From Actinomycetospora termitidis (GTDB lineage: Bacteria > Actinomycetota > Actinomycetes > Mycobacteriales > Pseudonocardiaceae), in assembly GCF_030286555.1 (NCBI RefSeq), contig NZ_JASVWF010000005.1, positions 310,001 through 374,000 on the forward strand: 64,000 nt of DNA, written 5' to 3'. The notes below the pieces were generated by a model that saw nothing but the letters and a program-made list of their open reading frames with translations, was not told the DNA's origin and did no database searches. This document shows positions 25,286 through 35,039 of the stretch, piece after piece. The first letter of the stretch is position 1, and every line of letters starts with the position of its first letter. Position numbers and translations under genes: made by a program.

Positions 25286-27945
25286 GACGCGGCGGTCCCG
25301 GCGACGACGGGACGACGCGGGCCGGGGGTCCCGGCCCGGGGCAGCGAGAGCACCATCGTCAGGCCGCCGCCGGGGGTCTCCTCGGGCTCCAGCGTGCCGC
25401 CCATCGCCCGGGCGAACCCCCGGGCCACGTGCAGCCCGAGCCCCAGCCCGCCCGGCGACCCGGCGGTGTCGTGGTCGGCGAGGCGCTGGAAGGCGACGAA
25501 GAGCTCGGCGTCGCGGTCCACGCCGGGCCCGGTGTCGACCACCCGGATCTCGACGCGGTCGCCGTGGGCGCTGGTCCGCACCGCGACCGGCCCCGCACCG
25601 CCGTGGCGGAGGGCGTTGTCGACGAGGTTCGCGACGATCCGTTCGGTCAGGCCGGGGTCGACCTCGACGTCGTCCGGGAACACCCCGCTGTCCACCCGGA
25701 CCCGTGCCCGGTCCTCCGCCCGGGGCAGGGCCGCCGCGGCGGCGAGCGCGATCTCGCCCGCGCACACCTCGGCGCGGTGCGGGGTGACGGCGCCGGAGGC
25801 GAGCCGGCTGGAGTCGAGCAGGTTGTCCACGAGCCCGACGAGCCGGTCCCCCGACTCCTCGACGGTCGCCAGGAGTTCGTCGCGGTCGGACGCCGCGAGC
25901 TCGAGCCCGGGGTCGCGGAGGCTCGAGACGGCCGCCTTGATGGCCGACAGCGGGGTCCGCAGGTCGTGCCCGACGGCGGAGAGCAGGGCGGTCCGCAGCC
26001 CACTCGCCTCGGCGCGCCGCGCCGCGTCGACCGCCTCGGCGCTGATCCGCCGGTTCCGCAGCGCCAGCAGCGCCGGGCCGGCGACGGTCGCGAAGAGGCG
26101 GTTCTCCGCCGCGGTCAGGGTGCGCCCGCGCCCGACCAGGTGCGAGCCCTCGTCGATCTCGACGTCCGCGTCGGCGTCGGACGGGTCGGCGTCGGACGGG
26201 TCGGTGCCCGGGTGGTCGGCCTCCACGGGCACCTGCGCACTCACCGTCCACGACGACTTCGACCCGCGTTCCAGCACCGCCACCGAGTCGAACCCGAACG
26301 CCTCCCGCACCCGCTCGAGGAGCCGGGGCAGCGGGTCGGACCGCGAGATCACCACGCGCGCGAAGGACGCGAGCAGGGTCGCCTCCGCGCGCGCCTGCGC
26401 GGCCTGGGCCGCCCGCCGGTCGGCGCGGTCGACGACCGCGGCCACGAGCACGGCGATCACCAGCATCGTCGTCACGGCGACGAGGTCCTCGAACCGGCCG
26501 ATGGTGAACGTGTGAAGCGGCGGCGTGAAGAAGTAGTTGAGCAGCGCCCCGCCGAACAGGGCGGCCACGACGGCCGGGGCCAGGCCACCGATGATCGCGG
26601 TGAGCACCGTGGCGAGGAAGAAGGCGACGGTGTCCGTGGAGAGGCCCACGATCGGGAACAGCCAGCCGAAGCAGGTCGCCAGCATCGGGAGGACGACCGC
26701 CGCCGGCCACCCGCGCAGGGCCCGCCGTCCCCGCAGCAGGGTCCCGAGCCACGGCCCCCGTCCAGGGTTCTCGGCGCCGCCGTCGGACCGGGGCTCCACG
26801 TGCGAGACCAGGTGGACGTCGATCGCCCCGGAGGCCGCGACCGCCCGCGCCCCGATCCCGGGGTCGACGAGCCGGGCGAGCCGCGACCGGCGGGAGGTCC
26901 CGAGCACGAGCTGGGTCGCGTTGGCGCCGCGCGCGAACTCCAGCAGGGCCGCGGCGACGTCGTCCCCGACGACCGTGTGGAACGAGGCCCCGACCTCCTT
27001 GGCGAGCCGCCGCAGGTCCCGGCCCGTTCCCCGCCCGCCGTCCCGCACGACCACGCCGTCGCCTCGCAGCACCTGCACGCACAGCAGGTCCGCCGAGCCG
27101 GCCCGGCGGGCGATGCGGGCCGCGCGCCGCAGCACCGTGAGGGACTCCGGTCCGCCCGTCACGGCGACCACGACCCGCTCGCGCGCCTCCCAGACCTCGT
27201 CGATGTCCTCGTCGGCGCGGTAGCGGCGCAGCGCCACGTCCACCTGGTCGGCCACCCACAGCAGCGCGAGCTCGCGCAGCGCGATGAGGTTGCCGGTGCG
27301 GAAGTAGTGCGCGAGCGAGGCGTCGATGCGCTCGGCCGGGTAGACGTTGCCGTGGGCGAGCCGCCGTCGCAGCGCCTCCGGTGTGATGTCGACCAGCTCC
27401 ACCTGCTCGGCGGCGCGGACGACGTCGTCGGGAACGGTCTCGTGCTGGCGGGTGCCCGTGATCCGCTCGACGACGTCGTGCAGCGACTCGAGGTGCTGGA
27501 CGTTGACCGTCGAGATGACGTCGATCCCGGCGGCGAGGATCTCCTCGACGTCGGAGTACCGCCGGGCGTGCCGGCTGCCCGGCGCGTTGGTGTGGGCGAG
27601 CTCGTCGACCACGACCACCTCGGGCGCCCGCTCGAGCACCGCGTCGACGTCGAGCTCGGTGAGGGCCGTGCCCCGGTGCACCACCGTGCGGCGCGGGAGG
27701 ACCTCCAGGCCCTCCAGCAGCTCCGCGGTCCGGGACCGGCCGTGCGTCTCGACCAGCCCGACGACGACGTCGGTGCCCCGGTCCCGGCGGCGGCGGGCCT
27801 CGCAGAGCGCCGCGTAGGTCTTGCCCACGCCCGGCGCCGCGCCCAGGTGGATCCGCAGCTCGCCCCGGGCGGGGTCGCTGCGTACCGACTCCCGGCCCGC
27901 GGGCCGGGAGTCGTACCGCTGCGCCGGGTCCTCCACGTCGTCCAT
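25282..27945 (-). CDS. kdpD: Osmosensitive K+ sensor histidine kinase KdpD
   Basis: An 887-residue sensor kinase with the standard KdpD layout. The cytoplasmic KdpD domain has Walker A GAAPGVGKT at 35-43 and DELAHTNAPGSRH; a universal-stress-protein domain follows (about 250-370), then four membrane helices (DUF4118, about 400-510), a GAF-like domain, and the kinase core. The phospho-acceptor is near H660 in VGHDLRTPLSAIK, with NLVDNALRHG and DTGPGVD in the ATPase part. It senses K+ limitation and turgor and signals to KdpE. Its ATG at 27945 lies nine bases after the kdpC stop. Confidence 0.95.
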   Translation of the reverse strand: MDDVEDPAQRYDSRPAGRESVRSDPARGELRIHLGAAPGVGKTYAALCEARRRRDRGTDVVVGLVETHGRSRTAELLEGLEVLPRRTVVHRGTALTELDVDAVLERAPEVVVVDELAHTNAPGSRHARRYSDVEEILAAGIDVISTVNVQHLESLHDVVERITGTRQHETVPDDVVRAAEQVELVDITPEALRRRLAHGNVYPAERIDASLAHYFRTGNLIALRELALLWVADQVDVALRRYRADEDIDEVWEARERVVVAVTGGPESLTVLRRAARIARRAGSADLLCVQVLRGDGVVVRDGGRGTGRDLRRLAKEVGASFHTVVGDDVAAALLEFARGANATQLVLGTSRRSRLARLVDPGIGARAVAASGAIDVHLVSHVEPRSDGGAENPGRGPWLGTLLRGRRALRGWPAAVVLPMLATCFGWLFPIVGLSTDTVAFFLATVLTAIIGGLAPAVVAALFGGALLNYFFTPPLHTFTIGRFEDLVAVTTMLVIAVLVAAVVDRADRRAAQAAQARAEATLLASFARVVISRSDPLPRLLERVREAFGFDSVAVLERGSKSSWTVSAQVPVEADHPGTDPSDADPSDADADVEIDEGSHLVGRGRTLTAAENRLFATVAGPALLALRNRRISAEAVDAARRAEASGLRTALLSAVGHDLRTPLSAIKAAVSSLRDPGLELAASDRDELLATVEESGDRLVGLVDNLLDSSRLASGAVTPHRAEVCAGEIALAAAAALPRAEDRARVRVDSGVFPDDVEVDPGLTERIVANLVDNALRHGGAGPVAVRTSAHGDRVEIRVVDTGPGVDRDAELFVAFQRLADHDTAGSPGGLGLGLHVARGFARAMGGTLEPEETPGGGLTMVLSLPRAGTPGPRRPVVAGTAAS

Positions 27946-27954
27946 TCTGGCCCG

Positions 27955-28629
27955 TCAGCGCAGACCCGGGCGGGTGGCGACGAGGCCTGCGTTGAGCTCC
28001 GAGGTGTTCACGGTCGGCTCGCCGAGGACGCCCAGGGCCCGCCCCGAGGTTGCCTCGGCGACCAGGGCGCGCACCTCGCTCTCCGGCAGCCCGGTCACGC
28101 GCGCCACCCGGGGGACCTGGAGGGCCGCGTACTCCGGGCTGATGTCCGGGTCGAGACCGGAGGCCGAGGCCGTGACGGCGTCGTCGGGGACCTCGGCGGG
28201 GGCGACCCCCTCGCGGCCGGCGACCACCGCACGGCGCTCGGCGACGGCCGTCACGAGGTCCTCCGCGGTCGTCGCCAGGTTCGAGCCGCCGGACGTCGAG
28301 GGGTCGGCCGGGCCGAGATCCGCCGTCGCGGAGTCGGGGGCCGACGCCGAGGGACGCAGGTGGAACCAGGGGTCGGCGGCCGGGTCCGCGGGCACCGGGT
28401 CGATCCCGATGAGCGACGAGCTCGCCACCGGGCCGTCGAGCACGGAGCCCTCGGCGCGGTCCACAAGGCCGGGCAGCCGGGAGACGCCCCAGACGACCCC
28501 GGGGTAGAGGACCCCCAGGACGAGGGTCGCGACGAGGACCAGACGCAGGGCCGGCCCGAGCTGCCGGGCGAGGCCCCGCCACACGGACGTGCGCCCGGTG
28601 CTGCTGTCGATGGTGCTCACGTGGTTCAC
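27955..28629 (-). CDS. kdpC: Potassium-transporting ATPase subunit C
   Basis: A 224-residue KdpC with one N-terminal membrane helix (about 25-45, [21 protein letters not shown]) and a periplasmic domain. [15 protein letters not shown]-type segments and [10 protein letters not shown] and RALGVLGEP match KdpC, which stabilises the complex and catalyses ATP binding with KdpB. The GTG at 28629 overlaps the kdpB stop as GTGA. Its length is slightly above the usual 190-200. Confidence 0.93.
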   Translation of the reverse strand: MNHVSTIDSSTGRTSVWRGLARQLGPALRLVLVATLVLGVLYPGVVWGVSRLPGLVDRAEGSVLDGPVASSSLIGIDPVPADPAADPWFHLRPSASAPDSATADLGPADPSTSGGSNLATTAEDLVTAVAERRAVVAGREGVAPAEVPDDAVTASASGLDPDISPEYAALQVPRVARVTGLPESEVRALVAEATSGRALGVLGEPTVNTSELNAGLVATRPGLR

Positions 28630-30734
28630 CCGATCCCCGGGATCAGCCGGACGACGAGGTCGATGAGAGGGATGGCGAGGAAGGGCACGACGACCCCGCC
28701 CACGCCGTAGACCAGCAGGTTGCGACGCAGCATCTGCTCGGAGCTCACCGGCCGGAAGCGCACGCCGCGCAGGGCGAGCGGGATGAGCGCGACGATGACC
28801 AGCGCGTTGAACACGACCGCCGAGAGGATCGCCGACTCCGGCGTCGCCAGACCCATCACGTTGAGCAGGCCGAGCTGCGGGTACAGCGCGGCGAACATCG
28901 CGGGCAGGATCGCGAAGTACTTGGCGAGGTCGTTCGCCACCGAGAACGTGGTCAGCGCCCCGCGGGTCACCAGCAGCTGCTTGCCCACCTCGACGATGCC
29001 GATGAGCTTGGTCGGGTCGGAGTCCAGGTCGACCATCGACCCGGCCTCCTTCGCGGCGCTGGTCCCGGTGTTCATGGCGACCCCGACGTCGGCCTGCGCG
29101 AGCGCCGGGGCGTCGTTGGTGCCGTCACCGGTCATCGCGACGAGCCGGCCTCCGGACTGCTCGCGCCTGATCAGGGCGAGCTTGTCCTCGGGGGTGGCCT
29201 CGGCGAGCACCTCGTCGACGCCGGCCTGCTCGCCGATGGCTCGGGCGGTCACCGGGTTGTCGCCGGTGACCATCACGGTGCGGATCCCCATGGCGCGCAG
29301 GTCGGCGAACCGCTCCGCGATCCCGGGCTTCACGACGTCCGAGAGCTCGACGACCCCGCCCAGCTGGACCGCATCGCCCGACACCCGCCCGCAGACCAGC
29401 GGGGTGCCGCCGCGCCCGGAGACCTCCGCGGTGACCCGGGCGACCTGCTCGCGCGCGGCCGGGTCGACGGTGCCGTGCTCGTCCAGCCACGCCAGCACCG
29501 CGGACACGGCGCCCTTGCGCACCCGGACCGTGCGCCCGCGCTCGTCGACGTCCACCCCCGACATCCGGGTGGTGGCGGAGAACGGCACGAACTCCGCGCG
29601 CGCCTCGTCGGCCGACGCCTCGGCGGGGAGCCCGTACCGGGCGGCGCACAGGGCCACCACGGACCGCCCCTCGGGTGTCTCGTCCGCGAGCGAGGCCAAC
29701 CGGGCCAGACCGGCGAGCTCCTCGACGGACGTCGGGCCCGCGGGGTGCAGGGCGGTGGCCTGCCGGTTGCCGTAGGTGATGGTGCCGGTCTTGTCGAGCA
29801 GCAGCGTGGACACGTCCCCCGCGGCCTCGACCGCCCGCCCGGAGGTGGCCAGCACGTTGCGCTGCACGAGCCGGTCCATGCCGGCGATGCCGATCGCGGA
29901 GAGCAGCGCGCCGATCGTCGTCGGGATGAGGCAGACCAGCAGGGCGACCAGGACGACGAGCGACTGCGGGCTGCCCGAGTAGACCGCCATCGGCTGGAGC
30001 GTGACGACGGCGAGCAGGAAGACGATCGTGAGCGTCGAGAGCAGGATCGACAGGGCGATCTCGTTCGGCGTCCTCTGCCGCTGCGCGCCCTCGACCAGCG
30101 CGATCATCCGGTCGACGAACGACTCCCCCGGCTTCGCCGTGATCTCGACGACGATCCGGTCGGAGAGCACGGTCGTCCCGCCGGTGACCGCCGAACGGTC
30201 GCCGCCGGACTCGCGCACCACCGGGGCGGACTCGCCCGTGATCGCGGACTCGTCGACGGTCGCGATCCCCTCGACGACGTCACCGTCGCCGGGGATCGTC
30301 ATGCCGGCCTCGACGACCACGCGGTCCCCGGGGCGCAGCTCGGTGGCCGGCAGCTCGGCGCCGTCCTCGCGGCGGGCCACGGTGCCGGTCCGCGTCCGGC
30401 GCAGCGCGTCGGCCTGCGCCTTCCCCCGACCCTCGGCGACGGCCTCGGCCAGGTTCGCGAACAGGACCGTGAACCACAGCCACACCATGACGAGCCAGGC
30501 GAACACGCTCGGGTCGACGACCGCGGAGGCGGTGACGACGACCGACCCGACCCACACGACGAACATGACCGGGTTGCGGAGCTGGACCCGGGGATCGAGC
30601 TTGCGCAGCGCGAGCGGCATCGCCTCGAGCAGCGCCCGCGGCCGGAAGGCCCCCGTCGGGACCGCGCGACCCGCGGCCCGGGAGTGCTCGGGCGGAGTGT
30701 CCGCGGTGGGCGGGTCGATCACCGAGGAGGTCAC
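28626..30734 (-). CDS. kdpB: Potassium-transporting ATPase subunit B
   Basis: A 702-residue P-type ATPase (P1A) that supplies the energy for K+ uptake. It has the phosphorylated Asp in [16 protein letters not shown], the TGES loop in ITGESAPVV, the nucleotide site KGAVSAVL, and [21 protein letters not shown] is the KdpB nucleotide-binding loop. The GTG at 30734 overlaps the kdpA stop as GTGA, so subunits are made in step. A long Pro/Ala-rich N-terminus precedes helix 1. Confidence 0.95.
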   Translation of the reverse strand: MTSSVIDPPTADTPPEHSRAAGRAVPTGAFRPRALLEAMPLALRKLDPRVQLRNPVMFVVWVGSVVVTASAVVDPSVFAWLVMVWLWFTVLFANLAEAVAEGRGKAQADALRRTRTGTVARREDGAELPATELRPGDRVVVEAGMTIPGDGDVVEGIATVDESAITGESAPVVRESGGDRSAVTGGTTVLSDRIVVEITAKPGESFVDRMIALVEGAQRQRTPNEIALSILLSTLTIVFLLAVVTLQPMAVYSGSPQSLVVLVALLVCLIPTTIGALLSAIGIAGMDRLVQRNVLATSGRAVEAAGDVSTLLLDKTGTITYGNRQATALHPAGPTSVEELAGLARLASLADETPEGRSVVALCAARYGLPAEASADEARAEFVPFSATTRMSGVDVDERGRTVRVRKGAVSAVLAWLDEHGTVDPAAREQVARVTAEVSGRGGTPLVCGRVSGDAVQLGGVVELSDVVKPGIAERFADLRAMGIRTVMVTGDNPVTARAIGEQAGVDEVLAEATPEDKLALIRREQSGGRLVAMTGDGTNDAPALAQADVGVAMNTGTSAAKEAGSMVDLDSDPTKLIGIVEVGKQLLVTRGALTTFSVANDLAKYFAILPAMFAALYPQLGLLNVMGLATPESAILSAVVFNALVIVALIPLALRGVRFRPVSSEQMLRRNLLVYGVGGVVVPFLAIPLIDLVVRLIPGIG

Positions 30735-32398
30735 GGGAGGGCTCCGATCGGGACGGCCGCCAGGCCCTCGGCGATCGGGCTCAGGGCCAGGGCGGGCAGG
30801 AAGGTGATGGCGCTGACGAGGACGACCGTCGCGGTCACGAGGCCCGCGAACAGCGGCGTGCCGGTCCGCAACGTGCCCGCCGACTCGTCGCGGCGTGGTT
30901 GTGCGGAGAGCAGCCCGGCGAGGGCGAGGACCGCGATGATCGGCAGGAAGCGCCCGAACAGCATCGCGGCGCCCAGCGCGATCTGGAAGAACGGCGAGGT
31001 GACGGTGAGCCCGGCGAACGCCGAGCCGTTGTTGTTGGCCGCCGAGCCGAAGGCGTAGAGCACCTCGGAGAGTCCGTGGGGCCCGCTGTTCGTCATCGCG
31101 TCGCCGGTGCCGGGCAGCACGATCGCCGCTCCGGTGCCGAGCAGCACGAGGGCGGGCATCGTGAGCACGACGATGGCCGCGCAGGTCACCTCGCGGCGCC
31201 CGAGGGACGTGCCGAGCAGCTCCGGGGTCCGGCCGACCATGAGGCCGGCGAGGAACACCGCGATGATCGCGATGACCAGGATCGAGTAGAGGCCGGTGCC
31301 CACCCCGCCCGGTGAGACCTCGCCGAACAGCATGTTGAGCAGGACCCCGCCCCCGCCGAAGGCGGTGTAGGAGTCGTGCATCGAGTTGACCGCGCCGGTC
31401 GACGTGCCGGTGGTGGAGTTGGCGAACAGGACCGAGGACGGGATGCCGAACCGGACCTCCTTGCCCTCCATCGCCCCGCCGGTGGCGCCCGGTCCGTGTG
31501 CCTCCGCGGTCCAGACCACGGCGAGCATCGCGCCCCACAGGGTCGCCATGACCGCGAGCAGCGAGTACCCCTGCCGCATCGACCCGACCATGCGGCCGAA
31601 GGTGCGCGTCAGCGACACCGGGATCAGCAGGAGCGCGAGGATCTGCAGCAGGTTGGTCCAGCCGTTCGGGTTCTCGAACGGGTGCGCGGAGTTCGCGTTG
31701 AGGATGCCGCCACCGTTGGTCCCGAGCTCCTTGATGGCCTCCTGGGAGGCGACCGGGGCGATCGCGGCCGGGTGGGTGGAGCCGTCCGCGGCGACCAGGG
31801 GGACGTTGGCGCGGACGCTCATCACCACGCCGCTCGCGATCAGGACGACGGCCAGGACCGTGGCGAGCGGCAGCAGGATGCGCACGACGGCGCGGGTGAG
31901 GTCCACCCAGGCGTTCCCGACGCGTCCGCTGCGCGAGCGGGTGAAGCCCCGTACGAGTGCGACCGCGACGGCCATGCCAACCGCTGCGGACAGGAAGTTC
32001 TGCACCGCGAGCGCGAGTGCGTTCGAGGCGTGGCTCATGGTCGTCTCGGGGATGTACGACTGCCAGTTCGTGTTCGTGACGAACGAGATGGCGGTGTTGA
32101 ACGCGACCGACGGTTCGACCGCGTCCTTCGCGAACGGCAGGAGCCCCTGGACGCGCTGGACGAGGTAGGTGACGAGCACGCCGACCAGGGAGAAGGCGAG
32201 GATCGCCAGCGTGTAGGTGACGGCGCGCTGGTCGGAGTCCGGGTCGACGCGGCCGACCCGGTAGACCGCCCGCTCCACGCGCCAGTGCCGCTCGTCAGTG
32301 AAGACGCGGGCCATCCAGTCGCCCAGGGGTCGCCAGGCGGCCGCGAGCAACACCAGGAGCACGAGGAGCTGCAGCAGCCCGGCTGCCGTGTCCGACAT
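30731..32398 (-). CDS. kdpA: Potassium-transporting ATPase subunit A
   Basis: A 555-residue K+-selective channel-like subunit with ten membrane helices and four selectivity loops, for example [10 protein letters not shown] and [19 protein letters not shown]. It forms the translocating pore with KdpF, B and C. The ATG at 32398 shares one base with the kdpF stop (TGATG), showing tight coupling; an upstream ATG at 32407 would overlap kdpF more. Confidence 0.95.
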   Translation of the reverse strand: MSDTAAGLLQLLVLLVLLAAAWRPLGDWMARVFTDERHWRVERAVYRVGRVDPDSDQRAVTYTLAILAFSLVGVLVTYLVQRVQGLLPFAKDAVEPSVAFNTAISFVTNTNWQSYIPETTMSHASNALALAVQNFLSAAVGMAVAVALVRGFTRSRSGRVGNAWVDLTRAVVRILLPLATVLAVVLIASGVVMSVRANVPLVAADGSTHPAAIAPVASQEAIKELGTNGGGILNANSAHPFENPNGWTNLLQILALLLIPVSLTRTFGRMVGSMRQGYSLLAVMATLWGAMLAVVWTAEAHGPGATGGAMEGKEVRFGIPSSVLFANSTTGTSTGAVNSMHDSYTAFGGGGVLLNMLFGEVSPGGVGTGLYSILVIAIIAVFLAGLMVGRTPELLGTSLGRREVTCAAIVVLTMPALVLLGTGAAIVLPGTGDAMTNSGPHGLSEVLYAFGSAANNNGSAFAGLTVTSPFFQIALGAAMLFGRFLPIIAVLALAGLLSAQPRRDESAGTLRTGTPLFAGLVTATVVLVSAITFLPALALSPIAEGLAAVPIGALP

Positions 32399-32493
32399 CA
32401 GAACCACTCCGGGCGCAGCAGCGACACCACGAGGTAGAGGAGCAGGGCGAGCGCGACGATCCCGCCGACGACGTCGCCGAGGGTCGCGCTCAC
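32398..32493 (-). CDS. kdpF: KdpF small membrane subunit
   Basis: A 31-residue single-helix peptide. It opens MSATLGDVVGGIVALALLL and ends LLRPEWF, the typical KdpF tail. KdpF stabilises the KdpABC complex like a lipid. The GTG at 32493 has GGAG five bases upstream and overlaps the upstream micro-ORF's stop (GTGA); its own stop overlaps kdpA. It is too short for ordinary gene finding. Confidence 0.9.
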   Translation of the reverse strand: MSATLGDVVGGIVALALLLYLVVSLLRPEWF

Positions 32494-32573
32494 AACCGCT
32501 CCAACCCGCGCGCCGCGAGCACCAGGACCGCGAACATCGCGATCACCAGGCCCACGTACAGGAGGTCCGCCAC
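32490..32573 (-). CDS. 27-residue membrane micro-ORF heading the kdp operon
   Basis: A tiny open frame, GTG at 32573 and TGA at 32490, that opens MADLLYVGLV and ends ARGLERL. It has a single predicted membrane helix, few charges, and a GTGA overlap with kdpF like the overlaps further down the operon, so it is likely translated. I recall similar unnamed peptides upstream of kdpF in other actinobacteria, but cannot check. No strong Shine-Dalgarno sequence precedes the start. It could be a leader that couples translation or an extra small subunit. Confidence 0.65.
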   Translation of the reverse strand: MADLLYVGLVIAMFAVLVLAARGLERL

Positions 32574-32659
32574 GTCCGCCGTCCGTTCCGCTCCTGGCGG
32601 CCCCGGGTGGGCCGCCGTGCGGACGCCACCCTGCGCCGGGGTGGGGTCGGTGGACCGGA

Positions 32660-32682
32660 CGTTGACGCGTCGTTGACGCCCG
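32660..32682. promoter_or_regulatory. Candidate KdpE operator (11-bp direct repeat)
   Basis: CGTTGACGCGT at 32660-32670 is repeated as CGTTGACGCCC at 32671-32681: nine identical bases, period 11. Regulators of the OmpR type bind such head-to-tail repeats. It lies about 90-110 bases upstream of the first kdp start. A looser third copy (TGTTCACGC) is at 32692-32700. Confidence 0.5.
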
Positions 32683-32777
32683 TCGCGCGGGTGTTCACGC
32701 GCCCGCGACGATCACCGCCACGAGCGAGCACTCCCGGCGGTGTGGCCCTCCGGGCCGCCGCCGAAGGTGCTCGGTGA

Positions 32778-33320
32778 TCACGACCGGGGTGGTCCCGAGC
32801 CTGCGGCCCGCAGCAGCGCGGCGATCACCGGCGCCTTGGCCCGCCGGTAGGCGGCCAGGTCGCGCCACTCCCCCGACAGACCGCGCCGGACGTCGGTGTA
32901 GCGGCGGCCGGCCTGGGGGTCGGCGCGGAGCAGGTCGCGGAAGCGCACCGCATCGCCGATCGCGGGATCGTCGGTCGACAGGACGCGCACCTCGACCGCA
33001 GTGGGGCACGACCCGTCGTCGGGAAAGGTGGGCCGCCGCCACAGACTGGCGCCCACGAGGCCGAGGTCGTGGGCCTCCAGGAGCCCGTCGTCGTCGGGCA
33101 CCTCGCCGACGAGGAGGAGGTCGAGCTGGGCGACGGCGGGCAGTCCCGGCACCGCGGTCGCGCCGACGTGCTCGACCCGGCCGAGCGGGGCGAGCCGGTC
33201 CACCCAGATGCGCGCCTCGGCGGGCCAGCCCGGGTCGGGAGGGACGAGGGCGACCCGCACCGGGCGCGGCCACGCGGCCGACGCCCGCTGCAGGTCGAGG
33301 TCCAGCCCCTCCTCGCTCAC
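32778..33320 (-). CDS. GrpB family protein
   Basis: A 180-residue protein of the GrpB/UPF0157 group, a nucleotidyltransferase-like fold. VRVALVPPDPGWPAEARI, RVEHVGATAVPGLPAVAQLDLLL and the C-terminal YTDVRRGLSGEWRDLAAYRRAKAPVI fit. The characteristic HVGSTAVPG appears as HVGATAVPG. The function is unknown; some relatives are fused to dephospho-CoA kinase. It sits seven bases beyond the stop of the next gene upstream on the same strand. Confidence 0.82.
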   Translation of the reverse strand: MSEEGLDLDLQRASAAWPRPVRVALVPPDPGWPAEARIWVDRLAPLGRVEHVGATAVPGLPAVAQLDLLLVGEVPDDDGLLEAHDLGLVGASLWRRPTFPDDGSCPTAVEVRVLSTDDPAIGDAVRFRDLLRADPQAGRRYTDVRRGLSGEWRDLAAYRRAKAPVIAALLRAAGSGPPRS

Positions 33321-33327
33321 CGGCGGG

Positions 33328-33750
33328 TCAGGCGACCGCCGGCTCGAGCGTCCCGGCCTGCTCGACCTTCTCCTGCTGGACGACCTCGGGGCGGTAGTGC
33401 TCGATGACCGCCATGAACTCCTTCGTCTCGGCCTCCGGCACGCCCAGGAAGCGCAGGGTCGCCTCGATCTCGAAGTACACGGCGTCGAACTGCTCGTCGG
33501 TGATGTGCAGCTTCGTGTGGGCGGCGATCATGTCGAGGCCCGGGTAGCACTTCGGGCCGCCCGCCGCCTCGATCGACCAGGCGGTGACCAGGAACTTGTA
33601 ACCGGGCCCGTTCGCCGCGACGTGGTGCTCGGCAACGGCCGGGTTCGCGACGACGCCGGCGTTCTCGAAGAGCCGGTCGACGAGGACGTCGACCGCACCG
33701 GCGATCGCGTAGGTCCCGCCGAGGCGCTCGAAGAGCGAGGTGCTGGGCAT
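33328..33750 (-). CDS. Group I truncated hemoglobin
   Basis: A 140-residue truncated globin. SLFERLGGTYAIAGAVDVLVDR is the family opening with the Gly-Gly and Gly-Thr turns, and the proximal His is in AAHTKLHITDEQFD. The usual group I functions are NO detoxification or O2 binding. A short C-terminal extension (EKVEQAGTLEPAVA) follows. GGAGG lies about eight bases before the ATG at 33750. Confidence 0.9.
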   Translation of the reverse strand: MPSTSLFERLGGTYAIAGAVDVLVDRLFENAGVVANPAVAEHHVAANGPGYKFLVTAWSIEAAGGPKCYPGLDMIAAHTKLHITDEQFDAVYFEIEATLRFLGVPEAETKEFMAVIEHYRPEVVQQEKVEQAGTLEPAVA

Positions 33751-33864
33751 GGTGGTGGCCTCCACAGCGTCGTGAGTGATCCGGCTCACTGTCACACGCG
33801 AGCGGATCGCGCACAACCGGGCCGACCGTTGCCCCGCAGGACCCGCTGGACGAGGCTGTCCGCC

Positions 33865-34650
33865 GTGCCGATCCGCGTCGAGGACGACCCGGACGACGAC
33901 CGCGTCGTCGTCATCACCATCGACCGCCCCGAGGCCCGCAACGCGCTCGATCCCGAGCACCAGCGCGACCTCGGTGCCGCCGTCGCCGCCTTCGAGGCCG
34001 ACGACCGGCGCCTGGCCGCCGTCCTCACCGGGGCCGGGAACACGACGTTCTCCGCAGGCGCGGACCTCAAGAAGCTCATCCCGGCCTACCGCGAGGCCGT
34101 CCGTGCGGGCGACGACCCGGAGTGGAACTTCGGCGGGTTCACCGCGACCGAGCGACGCAAGCCGCTGATCGCCGCCGTCAACGGGCACGCCCTGGCGGGC
34201 GGCCTGGAGATGGCGTTGGCCTGCGACATCCGGCTGTGCTCGCCGAACGCGACGTTCGGGCTGGCGGAGACGAAGTGGGCCATCATCCCGGGGGCCGGCG
34301 GCACGGTGCGGCTGCCGCGGGCGGTGCCGCTGGGCCTGGCGATGGAGATGATCCTGTCCGGGGAGCCGATCGACGCGGCCGAGGCGTACCGGACCGGGCT
34401 GGTGAACCGGGTCGTCGAGCCGGCGGAGCTCGTGCCGGCCGCGTGCGCGCTCGCGCGGTCGATCGCCGCGAAGGGTCCCCTCGCGGTGCGGGCCGCGCGG
34501 GCGCGGGTCCTGGACGGGCTCGGTCTGGACCACGAGACCGCGATGGCCCGCGAGCACGAGGCGTTCCTCGCGGTCATGCGAACCGACGACGCCGTGGAAG
34601 GGCCGGCGGCGTTCGCGGAGAAGCGTCCCCCGCGCTACCGGGGCGCCTAG
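33865..34650 (+). CDS. Enoyl-CoA hydratase/isomerase family (crotonase)
   Basis: A 261-residue crotonase. The oxyanion hole is formed by SAGADLKKL and NGHALAGGLEMALACDIRL, and the acid/base Glu sits in FGLAETKWAIIPGAGGT. It probably acts in fatty acid or aromatic degradation. The chosen GTG at 33865 gives MPIRVEDDPDDDRVVVITI; longer readings cross the divergent globin gene. It is 114 bases from the globin start, with which it shares a promoter region. Confidence 0.87.
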   Translation: MPIRVEDDPDDDRVVVITIDRPEARNALDPEHQRDLGAAVAAFEADDRRLAAVLTGAGNTTFSAGADLKKLIPAYREAVRAGDDPEWNFGGFTATERRKPLIAAVNGHALAGGLEMALACDIRLCSPNATFGLAETKWAIIPGAGGTVRLPRAVPLGLAMEMILSGEPIDAAEAYRTGLVNRVVEPAELVPAACALARSIAAKGPLAVRAARARVLDGLGLDHETAMAREHEAFLAVMRTDDAVEGPAAFAEKRPPRYRGA

Positions 34651-34697
34651 GTAGTTCCCCGGTCCCGACGGCGGGTCGGCGCGGTCAGGGTCTCCCC

Positions 34698-35039
34698 ATG
34701 CTCCTCGAGACCCGGCCCCATCCCGCCGTCGTGACCCTCTCCGCCGTCCACGCCGTCGTCCTGCTCGTCGCGGGCGGGTTCGTCGGGATGGTGGCGCTGC
34801 TGCCGATCGCGATGGCGGCGGACTCGTGCACGTCGAGCAGCGCGGCGCTGCTGTGCACCGGGCTCCCCCAGCTCGTCGCCCTCGTCGTGATCGGGCTGGG
34901 GGTGCTCGGCGCCGTCGTCGTCGCGGCGCTCGGGGCCCGCCGCGGAGGGTGGGGCGCGCTGGCCCACGCCCTCGGCGGCTGGGTCACCCTCGCGACGAGC
35001 CTCGTGCTCGCGGGCCTCGTGCTCTTCCTGTCGGCCTAG
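34698..35039 (+). CDS. Small membrane protein, unknown function
   Basis: A 113-residue protein with three hydrophobic segments at about residues 15-40, 55-78 and 88-112. Two cysteines (DSCTSSSAALLCTG) probably lie outside the membrane between helices one and two and could form a disulfide. CAGGG stands about nine bases before the ATG at 34698. It ends one base before the stop of the convergent monooxygenase gene. Confidence 0.6.
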   Translation: MLLETRPHPAVVTLSAVHAVVLLVAGGFVGMVALLPIAMAADSCTSSSAALLCTGLPQLVALVVIGLGVLGAVVVAALGARRGGWGALAHALGGWVTLATSLVLAGLVLFLSA

